Origin: an uncultured Gemmatimonadota bacterium
Lineage (GTDB): Bacteria > Gemmatimonadota > Gemmatimonadetes > Gemmatimonadales > GWC2-71-9
Length of the DNA stretch: 8,483 nucleotides
NCBI GenBank assembly: GCA_946479825.1
Contig: CAMLHU010000085.1
Location: forward strand, 1-8,483
Direction of reading: 5' to 3'
Below the pieces are notes generated by a model. The model was given only the letters and a program-made list of their open reading frames with translations. It was not told where the DNA came from and ran no database searches. The translations under genes were made by a program, and so were the position numbers. Of the stretch, positions 1-7,271 are shown piece after piece (position 1 is the first letter of the stretch; each line of letters begins with the position of its first letter).

Positions 1-1273
1 GGTCGCGGGCCGCGTGGTCGAGCACTTCGGCGGAGCGGCCCCATTCGATGACGGTGCGGAGCAGGCCGTTGGCGCGGCTGCACGGGAAGCAGATGGTGAG
101 GTCCGCCAGGACCTCGTCCACTTCGATGGCCCCGTCGTTCTCCTTGATCATCCCCACCACCCGCGCGAAGAGCGGGTGCTCGAGCACCCGGATCCGCGCG
201 AGGTCCTTGCGCTCGGTCGCGTCGCCGGCCACGAGCTGCTGCCCGGCCGCGGTGAGCCGCACGTTCTCGCCCGGCGTCTCCACCCACCCGAGCTGCTCGG
301 CCGCACGCACCACCGAGGTCATCCGGTCGTAGTCCACGCCCAGCTGCTCGGCGATGTCGAACACCGAGTCGCCGCCCTCGGCGCGGTCGGCCAGGTGGTC
401 GAGCAGACCCATCACCTCGGACACGTGCACCCGCGGGAACGGGACCAGCCGCGCCGGGAGCCCGACCGGCTGCCGCTCCGGCTCGGGGAGCAGCGTCGCG
501 GTCAGGATGGCGTGGAGCCGGTCCACCATCGCGGCGAACTGGGGGCTCCGCGGGTCGCGCGGGTACGGCAGCGGGTTGTCGAGGATCTCGCGGATGTGCC
601 CCGGGTTGGTGCCGAACACCACGATCCGTCCCGCCAGGTACACCGCCTCGTCCACGCCGTGGGTCACCACCACCAGCGTGCTGACGCCGGTGTCGGGATC
701 CTGCCAGAGGTCCACCACCTGCGAGCGCAGGTTCTCGGCCGTGAGGGCGTCGAGCGCGCCGAACGGCTCGTCCATGAACAGGATCTCAGGCTCGACCGCG
801 AGCGCGCGCGCAAACCCCACCCGCTGCTTCATCCCGCCCGAGAGTTCACGCGGGTAGGCCTGCTCGAAGCCGTCGAGCCCCACCGCCTCGATGGCGTGCT
901 TGACCGCGGCCTCGACCTCCGGCTCCGCGTCGGTGCCCCGGGCGGCGAGCCCCATCGCCACGTTCTGCTCCACCGTGAGCCACGGCAGCAGCGCGAACGA
1001 CTGGAACACCATCGACGCGCTCGAGAGCACCCCCTCCACCGCCTGGCCGCGATAGAGCACCTGGCCGGCGGTCGGCCGGGTGAGCCCGGCGAGGAGCCGG
1101 AGCAGCGTGCTCTTGCCGCACCCCGACGGGCCGACGAAGGCGATGATCTCGCGCTCGCGCACGGCGAGCGAGATGTCGCGGATGGCCTCGAACTCCCCGC
1201 CGCCCGGCATCCGGAAGCGCTGGATGACGTTGCGGGCCTCGAGCAGCGGCTGGCCGTTGGGCGGTGCGGTCAT
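1..1273 (-). CDS. NitT/TauT-type ABC transporter ATP-binding protein with C-terminal AAA-associated domain (partial, runs off left edge)
   Basis: This is the ATPase subunit that powers a nitrate/sulfonate/bicarbonate-type importer at the cytoplasmic face of the membrane. About 424 residues are visible and the frame is open at base 1. Seen: Walker A GPSGCGKST at residues 48-56, signature LSGGM at 144-148, Walker B ending in D168-E169 (E169 the catalytic glutamate), a GALD D-loop, and switch histidine H205. From about residue 280 a winged-helix-like tail with GLLDHLADR, LTAAGQQL and WGRSAEVLD matches the AAA-associated C-terminal domain (AAA_assoc_C) that some NitT/TauT ATPases carry. That domain is nearly complete here, so probably only a short C-terminal piece is missing. 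The ATG at 1273 is supported by a GGAG seven bases upstream and a 4-base ATGA overlap with the permease gene, implying translational coupling. The substrate cannot be assigned because no binding protein is in view. Confidence 0.93.
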   Translation of the reverse strand, partial: MTAPPNGQPLLEARNVIQRFRMPGGGEFEAIRDISLAVREREIIAFVGPSGCGKSTLLRLLAGLTRPTAGQVLYRGQAVEGVLSSASMVFQSFALLPWLTVEQNVAMGLAARGTDAEPEVEAAVKHAIEAVGLDGFEQAYPRELSGGMKQRVGFARALAVEPEILFMDEPFGALDALTAENLRSQVVDLWQDPDTGVSTLVVVTHGVDEAVYLAGRIVVFGTNPGHIREILDNPLPYPRDPRSPQFAAMVDRLHAILTATLLPEPERQPVGLPARLVPFPRVHVSEVMGLLDHLADRAEGGDSVFDIAEQLGVDYDRMTSVVRAAEQLGWVETPGENVRLTAAGQQLVAGDATERKDLARIRVLEHPLFARVVGMIKENDGAIEVDEVLADLTICFPCSRANGLLRTVIEWGRSAEVLDHAARD

Positions 1274-3090
1274 TGGGTCACTCCGTATTGCGACTGCGCC
1301 AGCGTCGCCAGCGGACGCCAGACGAGCCGGTTCCATCCCACCACGATGCAGCTCATCACGGTGATCCCGCCCGCGAGGAGCGGGAAGTCGGCGTGGATGG
1401 TCGCGAGCGAGATCAGGCTGCCGAGCCCCTGCGCCACGTGGGTGGTCCCCCCCGCCTCGACGAACTCCGCCACGATCGAGCCGTTCCACGCGCCGCCCGC
1501 CGCGGTGACCCACCCGGTCACGAGCGCCGGGAAGGCGACCGGCAGGTAGAGCTGGCGCCACCGCCGCCACCCGGTCAACTGGAACACCTCGGCGGCCTCC
1601 ACCAGCTGGGGCGGCATTGCGGCGACGGCGGAGATGACGTTGAACAGGATGTACCACTGGGCCGAGAGGATCATCAGCACCACCGCGCCGGACCCGATCC
1701 CCACCCCCAGCGCGAGCAGGCCGAGCACGACCAGCGGGAAGAGCATCGGGGCGGGGAACGAGGCGACGATCTGGATCACCGGCTGGAGGATCCGCGAGGC
1801 CCGCGGCGACCGGCCGATCAGGATCCCCACCGGGAGCGCCCACGCCGTCGAGAGCGCCACGGCGATGAGCACCCGGAGGAAGGTGAGCCCCGCCGCCTCG
1901 GCCAGCGAGACCCACTGGGGCCCGGTCAGGCGGAACAGGAGCCGGCCAAGCGCTGCGAGGCCGAGTCCGGCGCCGGCGACGAGGCCGAGCGCGAGCAGCA
2001 GGCCGGCCAGACGGACCAGGAGGTCGCGCATCGGGCGTGGGGCCGGGAATCGGCGCAGGACCCGGTCGGCGTGCGTGAGCGAATGCCGGATCGGGAGCGT
2101 CGCGACCCGCGCGGTCTCGACGGCGTGGTGCCGGACCATCCGCGCCCGTACCCGGAGCCGCGAGCGGCGGAGGAACTCGAGCAGCCAGTTGGTGACCGGC
2201 CCCTCGCCCGCGGAGTCGTCGAGCCGGAACTTCTGGGCCCAGATCACGAGCGGCCGCCAGAACAGCCGGTCCACCGCCACGATCATCGCCGTCATCGCCA
2301 GGATGGCGAGCACCACGGCGCGGCGGTCACCCTGCTCCACCGCCGCACTCATGTAGGCGCCGATCCCCGGCAGCCGGAAGTCGCGCCCGCCGAGCTGGAA
2401 GGCCTCGTTCACCATCAGGAAGAACCAGCCGCCCGCCATCGAGAGCATCCCGTTCCACACCAGCCCGGGCGCCGCGGCCGGCACCTCCAGCCGCCGGAAG
2501 ATCTTCCACGGCCCCCACCCCGCCATGACCGCCGCCTCGCGCAGCGGATCGGGGACGCTCTTGAGCGAATGATAGAAGCTGAGCGCCAGGTTCCAGGCCT
2601 GGGCGGTGAAGATCATCAGGATGGCCGCGAGCTCGAGCCCCGCGTTGCGGTCGGGGAAGAGCGCCACCAGCCCGAGCACGAGCCCGGGCAGGAAGCCGAG
2701 CACGGGGATGCTCTGGAGGATGTCGAGCAGCGGGAGGAGCACCCGCTCCGCGCGCGGCGACGTCGCCGCCGCCCAGCCGAACACGAAGGCGAAGCCGTAC
2801 GAGATCGCGAGCGCGAACACGCCGCGCAGCAGCGAGAACAGCGTGTACCGCGGCAGCGCCCAGGGCGAGAGGTCGATCGTCACCGCCTGGCTGAACGGCG
2901 CCTCCACCTGCCGCGCGAAGGTCACCAGCGCGCCGATCAGCGCCGCCACCAGACAGAGGACCACGATGTCCGGCAGCGAGACGAGCGCACGCCGCGGCGG
3001 CGCCTGCTCCGCCAGATGCTCCGGCGGCGGCGACGCGGGGCCCGTGGCCTCGAGCTCGGTCTCGGTGAGCGGTGCCGTCACGTCGGGCAA
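1270..3090 (-). CDS. ABC transporter permease, two fused BPD_transp_1 (NitT/TauT-type) domains
   Basis: This is an integral membrane permease of 606 residues, about twice the usual length of a NitT/TauT permease subunit (about 250-280). Two homologous halves are visible. Half 1 has membrane segments between about residues 40 and 285 and an EAA loop starting EAAVMAGWGPW at 185. Half 2 spans about 355-600 with EAAEVFQLTGWRRW at 498. Each half ends in a similar block (RLFWRPLVIWAQ near 275, RLVWRPLATLAQ near 588), which supports internal duplication. The linker at about 290-350 is charged and arginine-rich. One polypeptide could therefore supply the whole membrane channel that normally needs a homodimer or heterodimer. 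It forms an operon with the overlapping ATPase. The start is uncertain: TTG at 3090 is the first start after an in-frame stop, while GTG at 3081 would shorten the protein by three residues. No clear Shine-Dalgarno is seen. Confidence 0.93.
   Translation of the reverse strand: MPDVTAPLTETELEATGPASPPPEHLAEQAPPRRALVSLPDIVVLCLVAALIGALVTFARQVEAPFSQAVTIDLSPWALPRYTLFSLLRGVFALAISYGFAFVFGWAAATSPRAERVLLPLLDILQSIPVLGFLPGLVLGLVALFPDRNAGLELAAILMIFTAQAWNLALSFYHSLKSVPDPLREAAVMAGWGPWKIFRRLEVPAAAPGLVWNGMLSMAGGWFFLMVNEAFQLGGRDFRLPGIGAYMSAAVEQGDRRAVVLAILAMTAMIVAVDRLFWRPLVIWAQKFRLDDSAGEGPVTNWLLEFLRRSRLRVRARMVRHHAVETARVATLPIRHSLTHADRVLRRFPAPRPMRDLLVRLAGLLLALGLVAGAGLGLAALGRLLFRLTGPQWVSLAEAAGLTFLRVLIAVALSTAWALPVGILIGRSPRASRILQPVIQIVASFPAPMLFPLVVLGLLALGVGIGSGAVVLMILSAQWYILFNVISAVAAMPPQLVEAAEVFQLTGWRRWRQLYLPVAFPALVTGWVTAAGGAWNGSIVAEFVEAGGTTHVAQGLGSLISLATIHADFPLLAGGITVMSCIVVGWNRLVWRPLATLAQSQYGVTQ
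1281..1284 (-). promoter_or_regulatory. Shine-Dalgarno of the ABC ATPase gene
   Basis: GGAG on the minus strand lies seven bases before the ATG at 1273, inside the last codons of the permease gene. It fixes the ATPase start and fits reinitiation after the overlapping permease stop. Confidence 0.6.
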
Positions 3091-3106
3091 TCTAGCCCGC
3101 GCCGGG

Positions 3107-3112
3107 TATCTT
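3107..3112 (+). promoter_or_regulatory. Possible -10 element for the deacetylase-to-nth operon
   Basis: TATCTT lies in the divergent 85-base intergenic region (3091-3175), 63 bases before the GTG at 3176. It matches four of six bases of the TATAAT consensus. No convincing -35 is present, so this is weak alone. The main support is its spacing, which nearly equals that of the better promoter at 7924-7951 relative to its gene. GGAGAGGG follows directly (3113-3120) but is too far from the start codon to act as its ribosome binding site. Confidence 0.3.
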
Positions 3113-3144
3113 GGAGAGGGTCACCAGCGACCGAGGACGCTCAC

Positions 3145-3175
3145 CACGACCCACGACTCACGACCCCCGACCCAC
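3145..3175 (+). repeat. Tandem heptanucleotide repeat abutting the deacetylase start codon
   Basis: Four full units plus a partial one follow at exact 7-base spacing. Read from 3148 the units are GACCCAC, GACTCAC, GACCCCC, GACCCAC, with the related CAC at 3145-3147. The array ends at 3175 and the GTG start codon begins at 3176. A period of seven is incompatible with coding. The GACCC core is shared with the array at 7960-8015. No Shine-Dalgarno lies between array and start, so the repeat occupies the place where the ribosome binding site would be. Confidence 0.75.
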
Positions 3176-4075
3176 GTGCGCGCCTGGTCTTCCGCCCGGT
3201 TCGGCATCCCCCTCCCCGAAGGGCACCGCTTCCCGATCGCCAAGTACGCCGCGATCCGTGACGCGGTCGTGACGCGCGGCATCCTCCCGGCCGCCGCGAT
3301 CCACGAGCCCGAGCGTGCCGACCGCTGGGCGCTGGCGCTGGCCCACACCCCGGAATACCTCGACGCCATCCACGACGGCACCCTTGACGCCGCCGCCCAG
3401 CGCCGGCTCGGCCTGCCCCTCGGCCCGGAACTGCTCGAACGGTCGCTCCACACCGTGCAGGCCACCGTCGAGGCGGCGCGCGACGCGCTCGACACCGGCG
3501 CCGGCGTGACCCTGGCCGGCGGTACCCACCACGCCTTCGCCGACCGCGGCGAGGGATTCTGCGTCTTCAACGACGTCGCCGTGGCAGTCCGGCTGCTCCA
3601 GCGCGAGGGCCGCCTCCGCCGCGCGGTGATCGTGGACCTCGACGTCCACCAGGGCAACGGCAACGCGCGGATCTTTGCCGGCGACCCCGATGTCCGCACG
3701 TTCTCGATGCACGGTGCGAAGAACTTCCCATTCCATAAGGAAGAGAGCTGGCGCGACGTGGAGCTCGACGACCGCACCGGCGACGCCGAGTACCTGGCCC
3801 TGCTCGACCGCCACCTCGACGAGGTGCTCGACACGGCGCGACCGGAGCTGGTGGTGTACCTGGCCGGCGCCGACCCGTACGTCGAGGACCGGTTCGGACG
3901 CCTCGCGCTCTCCAAGGACGGGCTCCGCGCCCGCGATCGCCGGGTCTTCACCGCCGCGCGGCGGCGCGGCCTCCCCGTCCTGCTCACGATGTCGGGCGGC
4001 TACGCCCGGGACATCAACGACATCGCGGAGATACATTCCACCACCGTGCACGAACTCCGGACGATCTGTGGCTGA
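3176..4075 (+). CDS. Histone deacetylase family protein (class IV/HDAC11-like zinc hydrolase)
   Basis: This is a predicted cytoplasmic zinc-dependent deacetylase of 299 residues, the usual length for single-domain bacterial members. Bacterial relatives act on acetyl-lysine in proteins or on acetylated small molecules such as polyamines; the substrate here is unknown. Seen: active-site histidines H118-H119 in GGTHHAF, followed by DRGEGFCVFNDVAVA; zinc ligands D156 and H158 in DLDVHQGNGNA and D233 in GADPYVEDRFG; catalytic tyrosine Y276 in SGGY. The active site therefore looks complete. The N-terminal RFGIPLPEGHRFPIAKY block matches the start of this family and supports GTG 3176; the open frame extends upstream only through the heptad repeat and permease antisense. 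It is the first of five overlapping genes, and its TGA lies inside the next gene, an 8-base overlap. Confidence 0.93.
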   Translation: MRAWSSARFGIPLPEGHRFPIAKYAAIRDAVVTRGILPAAAIHEPERADRWALALAHTPEYLDAIHDGTLDAAAQRRLGLPLGPELLERSLHTVQATVEAARDALDTGAGVTLAGGTHHAFADRGEGFCVFNDVAVAVRLLQREGRLRRAVIVDLDVHQGNGNARIFAGDPDVRTFSMHGAKNFPFHKEESWRDVELDDRTGDAEYLALLDRHLDEVLDTARPELVVYLAGADPYVEDRFGRLALSKDGLRARDRRVFTAARRRGLPVLLTMSGGYARDINDIAEIHSTTVHELRTICG

Positions 4076-4904
4076 GACCCTGACCCGCACCGTGAACGGC
4101 GTCGAGATCTTCGAGCGCCGGAATGGCAGCGGCCCCGTGGTGGTGGGCCTCCACGGCGGCCCCGGCGCGAGCCACGACTACCTCCTCCCCGGCTTCGACG
4201 CCCTGGCCGAGGGTCGCACGCTGGTGCTCTACGACCAGCGCGGCGGCGGACGCTCGCCCCTGCCGCGCGACGCCAAGGCGGGGTGGGAAGAGCACGTCGC
4301 CGACCTCCACGCCCTCAAGGAGGCCTGGGGCGACGCACCGCTCAACCTGGTCGGCTACTCGTGGGGCGGCCTCCTCGCGATGCTCTACGCGGTGCGCCAC
4401 CCCTGCAGCGTCGCGCGGCTCGCGCTGGTCTCCCCCGCCCCGGCGTGGCGCGAGGCGCGCGCGGAATACGAGCGGCGCTACGCCGAGATCACCAACGGCC
4501 CCTGGGCGCAGGAGGAGCGCCGCAAGCTGCGCGAGTCGGGCCTCCGCGAACGCGACCTCGCCGCCTACCAGCGCCGGCTCTTCGAGCTCGCCGTCATCGC
4601 GTACTTCAAGGATCCGGCGCGGGTGTCCGAACTCACCGGCTTCCGACTGGTCGAGCGGGTCCAGAAGGAGGTCTGGGCCTCCCTCGGCGACTACGACCTC
4701 CGCCCCGCGCTCCGGAAGCTCGAGGTCCCCGCGGTCGTCCTGCACGGGCGCGACGACGTGATCCCCTGGGCGTCCGCGCAGGAGACCGCCGAGTGCCTGG
4801 GCGCGGAGTTCCACCTGATCCCCGACTGCGGCCACGTCCCGTACGTGGAAGGGTTCGACACTTTCCGGCGCGTGCTCGACGCCTTCCTCCCGCGCCATGG
4901 CTGA
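4068..4904 (+). CDS. Alpha/beta hydrolase, proline iminopeptidase-like (S33 family)
   Basis: This is a predicted cytoplasmic serine hydrolase of 278 residues. The HGGPG block at residues 29-33 (oxyanion region) and DQRGGGRS at 56-63 are typical of proline iminopeptidases and close relatives. The nucleophile elbow GYSWGG places the serine at S98; D230 in HGRDDVIPW and H256 in CGHVPY complete the triad. The region between about 125 and 200 is the likely helical cap that sets specificity. Family members remove N-terminal proline or hydrolyse small amides, esters or epoxides, so the substrate is not assigned. The GTG at 4068 starts 8 bases before the deacetylase stop and gives the best N-terminus (VAETLTRTVNGVEIFERR). 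A shared transcript with a deacetylase could point to peptide or amide turnover, but that is inference. Confidence 0.9.
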   Translation: MAETLTRTVNGVEIFERRNGSGPVVVGLHGGPGASHDYLLPGFDALAEGRTLVLYDQRGGGRSPLPRDAKAGWEEHVADLHALKEAWGDAPLNLVGYSWGGLLAMLYAVRHPCSVARLALVSPAPAWREARAEYERRYAEITNGPWAQEERRKLRESGLRERDLAAYQRRLFELAVIAYFKDPARVSELTGFRLVERVQKEVWASLGDYDLRPALRKLEVPAVVLHGRDDVIPWASAQETAECLGAEFHLIPDCGHVPYVEGFDTFRRVLDAFLPRHG

Positions 4905-5550
4905 GCGCCCCACCCCCTTTGCGCTGGCCTTCGCCCCGCTCGCCCAGGAGCGCTTCGGGGCGGTGGCGGCGTCGTTCTCCGCCACCGGCGCCGACCCCGC
5001 CGATCGCGACGCGTTCATCCTCGACCGGGCCGTGGTGGAACTCCTGCGCGACCTCGTCCCCGACGAACACGACCCGGAACAGATCCCCGAGTTCATCGCG
5101 ACGTTGCATCACGCCTACCTCCACTGGCGCGACGGCCTGCGGACCGTGACCATCACGCGCGACGCCGCGGCCGAGCTGTTCGGCTCCGCCGCCCGTCCCT
5201 CCGCCCCGCCGCCGCTCCGCCACTCCGCCTACCTCCAGTTCCCCGAGCGGCTCGTGTGGGCGCAGCTCGGGCCGGAGGCGCCCCACGAACCGCTCGACGG
5301 GATCTTCGTCCACGCCGTCAGCGCGTCGGACGCCATCCGCGCGCTCGGCGTGTTCGGGGTGCATCCCGGCCGCCCCGGCTTCAGCGTGGCGGAAGTGACG
5401 GGCCCCCGCCCGACGGGGCTCGCGCGGGCCGACGGATCGGCGCTCTATTCCCCGGTGCTGCCGGGCGGCGACTCGGCGGGACTGCACTCGCTGGTCGGGA
5501 CCGAGGAGCTGCTGGAGCTCGCGTGGCGTGGACTCGGGACGGAGGCGTGA
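4897..5550 (+). CDS. Protein of unknown function, lysine-, asparagine- and cysteine-free
   Basis: I do not recognise this 217-residue protein. Its reality is supported by the 8-base overlap with the hydrolase gene before it, the 1-base overlap with polX after it, and sustained GC-ending codons. It has no signal peptide or membrane segment, so it is probably cytoplasmic. Visible parts: a helical N-terminal half with PLAQERFGAVAASF and an acidic PDEHDPEQIPEFIATLHHAYLHWRDG stretch (about residues 54-80); a proline-rich hinge at about 98-106 (ARPSAPPPLRH); then a segment with AYLQFPERLVWAQL, DGIFVHAVSA and IRALGVFGVHPGRPGFSVAEV that reads like beta-strands. The protein has no lysine, asparagine or cysteine and no methionine after the first, and it is clearly acidic (28 D/E against 16 R). 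Its position suggests co-expression with polX and nth, not a specific role. Confidence 0.8.
   Translation: MAERPTPFALAFAPLAQERFGAVAASFSATGADPADRDAFILDRAVVELLRDLVPDEHDPEQIPEFIATLHHAYLHWRDGLRTVTITRDAAAELFGSAARPSAPPPLRHSAYLQFPERLVWAQLGPEAPHEPLDGIFVHAVSASDAIRALGVFGVHPGRPGFSVAEVTGPRPTGLARADGSALYSPVLPGGDSAGLHSLVGTEELLELAWRGLGTEA
5541..5545 (+). promoter_or_regulatory. Shine-Dalgarno of polX
   Basis: GGAGG lies four bases before the ATG at 5550, inside the end of the upstream reading frame. It is the strongest ribosome binding site in the five-gene operon and suggests that polX can be initiated independently as well as by coupling through the TGATG overlap. Confidence 0.6.
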
Positions 5551-7271
5551 TGGACAGACAGGCGGTGGCCGAGACGCTGGAACGGATCGCGGCGCTGATG
5601 GAGCTCGCGGGCGAGAACGCCTTCCGCGCCCGCGCCTTCCGCACCGCGGCGCGCGCGGTCGAGACCCTCCCGGGCACGGTGGATGACGCGCTCCAGGACG
5701 GCTCGCTCGCCGCGACCAAGGGGGTCGGCCCCGCGACGCTCCAGGTGATCCGCGACCTCGCCGCCACCGGCCGCAGCGCGCTGCTCGACGAACTCCGCGA
5801 CCAGGTCCCTCCCGGCCTTGTCGAGATGCTGCAGCTTCCGGGGCTCGGCGTCGCCAAGGTGCGCCAGCTCCCCGAGGCGCTCGGCATCGACACCGTGGCC
5901 GATCTCGTGCCCGCCGCGCGCGACGGCTCGCTGGCCAAGCTCCCGCGGTTCGGCGCGCGCACCGCCGAGAACATCCTCAAGGGGATCGCCTTCCGGCGAA
6001 GCGCGAGCGCGTTCCGCCTCTGCCACCACGCGGCCGAGGAGGCCCAGGCGCTGCGCCGCGCGCTGCTCGCGGTGCCGGGGGTCGAGGACGTGGTCGTGGC
6101 GGGGGACGTGCGCCGGCGCGCCGAGGTGGTGCAGGACCTGACCCTGGTGGTCGTCGCCGCGACCGGCCCGGACGACGTGTTCCGCGCCATCTCCGGCCTC
6201 CCCGGCCTCACCGAGTTCTCGGGCCACGACGACCGGCGGATGACGCTCCGGTTCGGCGACGGCGGCGCCGCGCAGGTGGTCGTGACGCCGCCGGCCAACG
6301 CCGGCGCGGTGCTGGCGCAGGCCACTGGCAGCGAGGCCCATCTGGCCGAGCTCGCCGAGCACGCCCGGGCCCGCGGCCACACGCTCCACGGCGCCGCGCT
6401 TTGGCACGGGAGTACGTTCGTCCCCACCGCCGACGAGGGCGCCCTCTACGGCGCGCTCGGCCTCGACCCGATCCCGCCCGAGCTGCGCGAGGGCCGGGGC
6501 GAGATCGCCGCCGCCGCGACCCATGCGCTGCCGGCGCTCGTCACCGAGCGCGACCTCAAGGGCTTCCTGCACTGCCATTCGAACTACTCGGACGGCACCG
6601 CGACCGTCGCGGCGATGGCCACCGCCGCGCGTGAAGCGGGTTACACGTGGATGGGCCTTACCGACCATAGCCAGGCTGCGGCGTACGCCGGAGGCCTTTC
6701 GCCTGATGCCCTCCGGCGCCAGGCCGACGAGATCGACGCCCTCAACGCTCGGCTCGGCGGGTTCCGGATCCTCAAGGGGATCGAGGCCGACATCCTGGCC
6801 GACGGCGCGCTGGACTACACGGAGGACGTCCTCGCCCGGCTCGACTTCGTGATCGGATCCATCCACAGCCGGTTCTCGATGGACCGCGACGCGATGACCG
6901 CCCGGATGCTCCGCGCGCTCGACAACCCGTACCTGACCATCGTCGGGCACCCGACCGGCCGGCTGCTCCTCTCGCGCGACGCCTATGAGGTGGACCTCGA
7001 TGCGCTCATCGCCAAGGCGGCCGAGACCGGCGTTGCGATCGAGATCAATGCCGACCCCCATCGGCTCGACCTCGACTGGCGCCGGGTCCGCGACGCCCGC
7101 GCCCGCGGCGTGATGATCTCCCTCGGCGCCGACGCCCACGACACCCGGGGCATCGCCAACATGGCCTGGGGCGTGGCGATGGCCCGGAAGGGGTGGCTCA
7201 CCGCCGCGGACCTGCTCAACACCCGCGACGCCGAAGGATTCCTGGCCTTCGCCCGGGCCCGGCGCCCGTGA
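5550..7271 (+). CDS. polX: PolX-family DNA polymerase/3'-5' exonuclease with PHP domain; polymerase active site degenerate
   Basis: This 573-residue protein has the normal length and order of bacterial PolX (about 570): an 8-kDa-like N-terminal domain; helix-hairpin-helix motifs at KGVGPATL (57-64), LPGLGVAKV (96-104) and LPRFGARTA (131-139); a polymerase palm; and a C-terminal PHP domain from about 335. PHP metal ligands look complete: H341 and H343 (HCHSNYSDG), H373 (LTDHS), E412 (KGIEAD), H439 (SIHSRF), H467 (GHPTGR), D528 and H530 (GADAHD). The palm is unusual. The family's G-S-x-RR…D-I-D pattern reads AGDVRRR…QDLT, keeping D196 but with threonine at 198, and the third aspartate (VDLRVVPP in relatives) is Q242 in [11 protein letters not shown] domains of bacterial PolX give 3'-5' exonuclease and AP-endonuclease activities. 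I infer a repair nuclease with lost or weak polymerase activity. The ATG at 5550 overlaps the preceding TGA by one base, with GGAGG upstream. Confidence 0.95.
   Translation: MDRQAVAETLERIAALMELAGENAFRARAFRTAARAVETLPGTVDDALQDGSLAATKGVGPATLQVIRDLAATGRSALLDELRDQVPPGLVEMLQLPGLGVAKVRQLPEALGIDTVADLVPAARDGSLAKLPRFGARTAENILKGIAFRRSASAFRLCHHAAEEAQALRRALLAVPGVEDVVVAGDVRRRAEVVQDLTLVVVAATGPDDVFRAISGLPGLTEFSGHDDRRMTLRFGDGGAAQVVVTPPANAGAVLAQATGSEAHLAELAEHARARGHTLHGAALWHGSTFVPTADEGALYGALGLDPIPPELREGRGEIAAAATHALPALVTERDLKGFLHCHSNYSDGTATVAAMATAAREAGYTWMGLTDHSQAAAYAGGLSPDALRRQADEIDALNARLGGFRILKGIEADILADGALDYTEDVLARLDFVIGSIHSRFSMDRDAMTARMLRALDNPYLTIVGHPTGRLLLSRDAYEVDLDALIAKAAETGVAIEINADPHRLDLDWRRVRDARARGVMISLGADAHDTRGIANMAWGVAMARKGWLTAADLLNTRDAEGFLAFARARRP

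Noticed and set aside
14..3261. Long plus-strand open frames (up to 665 codons) over the ABC transporter genes
   Set aside because: They are antisense shadows of the high-GC minus-strand genes: extreme His/Arg/Glu/Pro/Gly composition, no domains, and the minus frames show clear Walker and EAA motifs.
4014..5096. A 360-codon minus-strand open frame opposite the hydrolase gene
   Set aside because: It lies antisense to a catalytic-triad hydrolase with normal codon use; no recognisable protein features.
5445..7139. A 564-codon minus-strand open frame opposite polX
   Set aside because: It has shadow composition rich in His, Gly, Arg and Glu without motifs, while the plus strand encodes a complete PolX.
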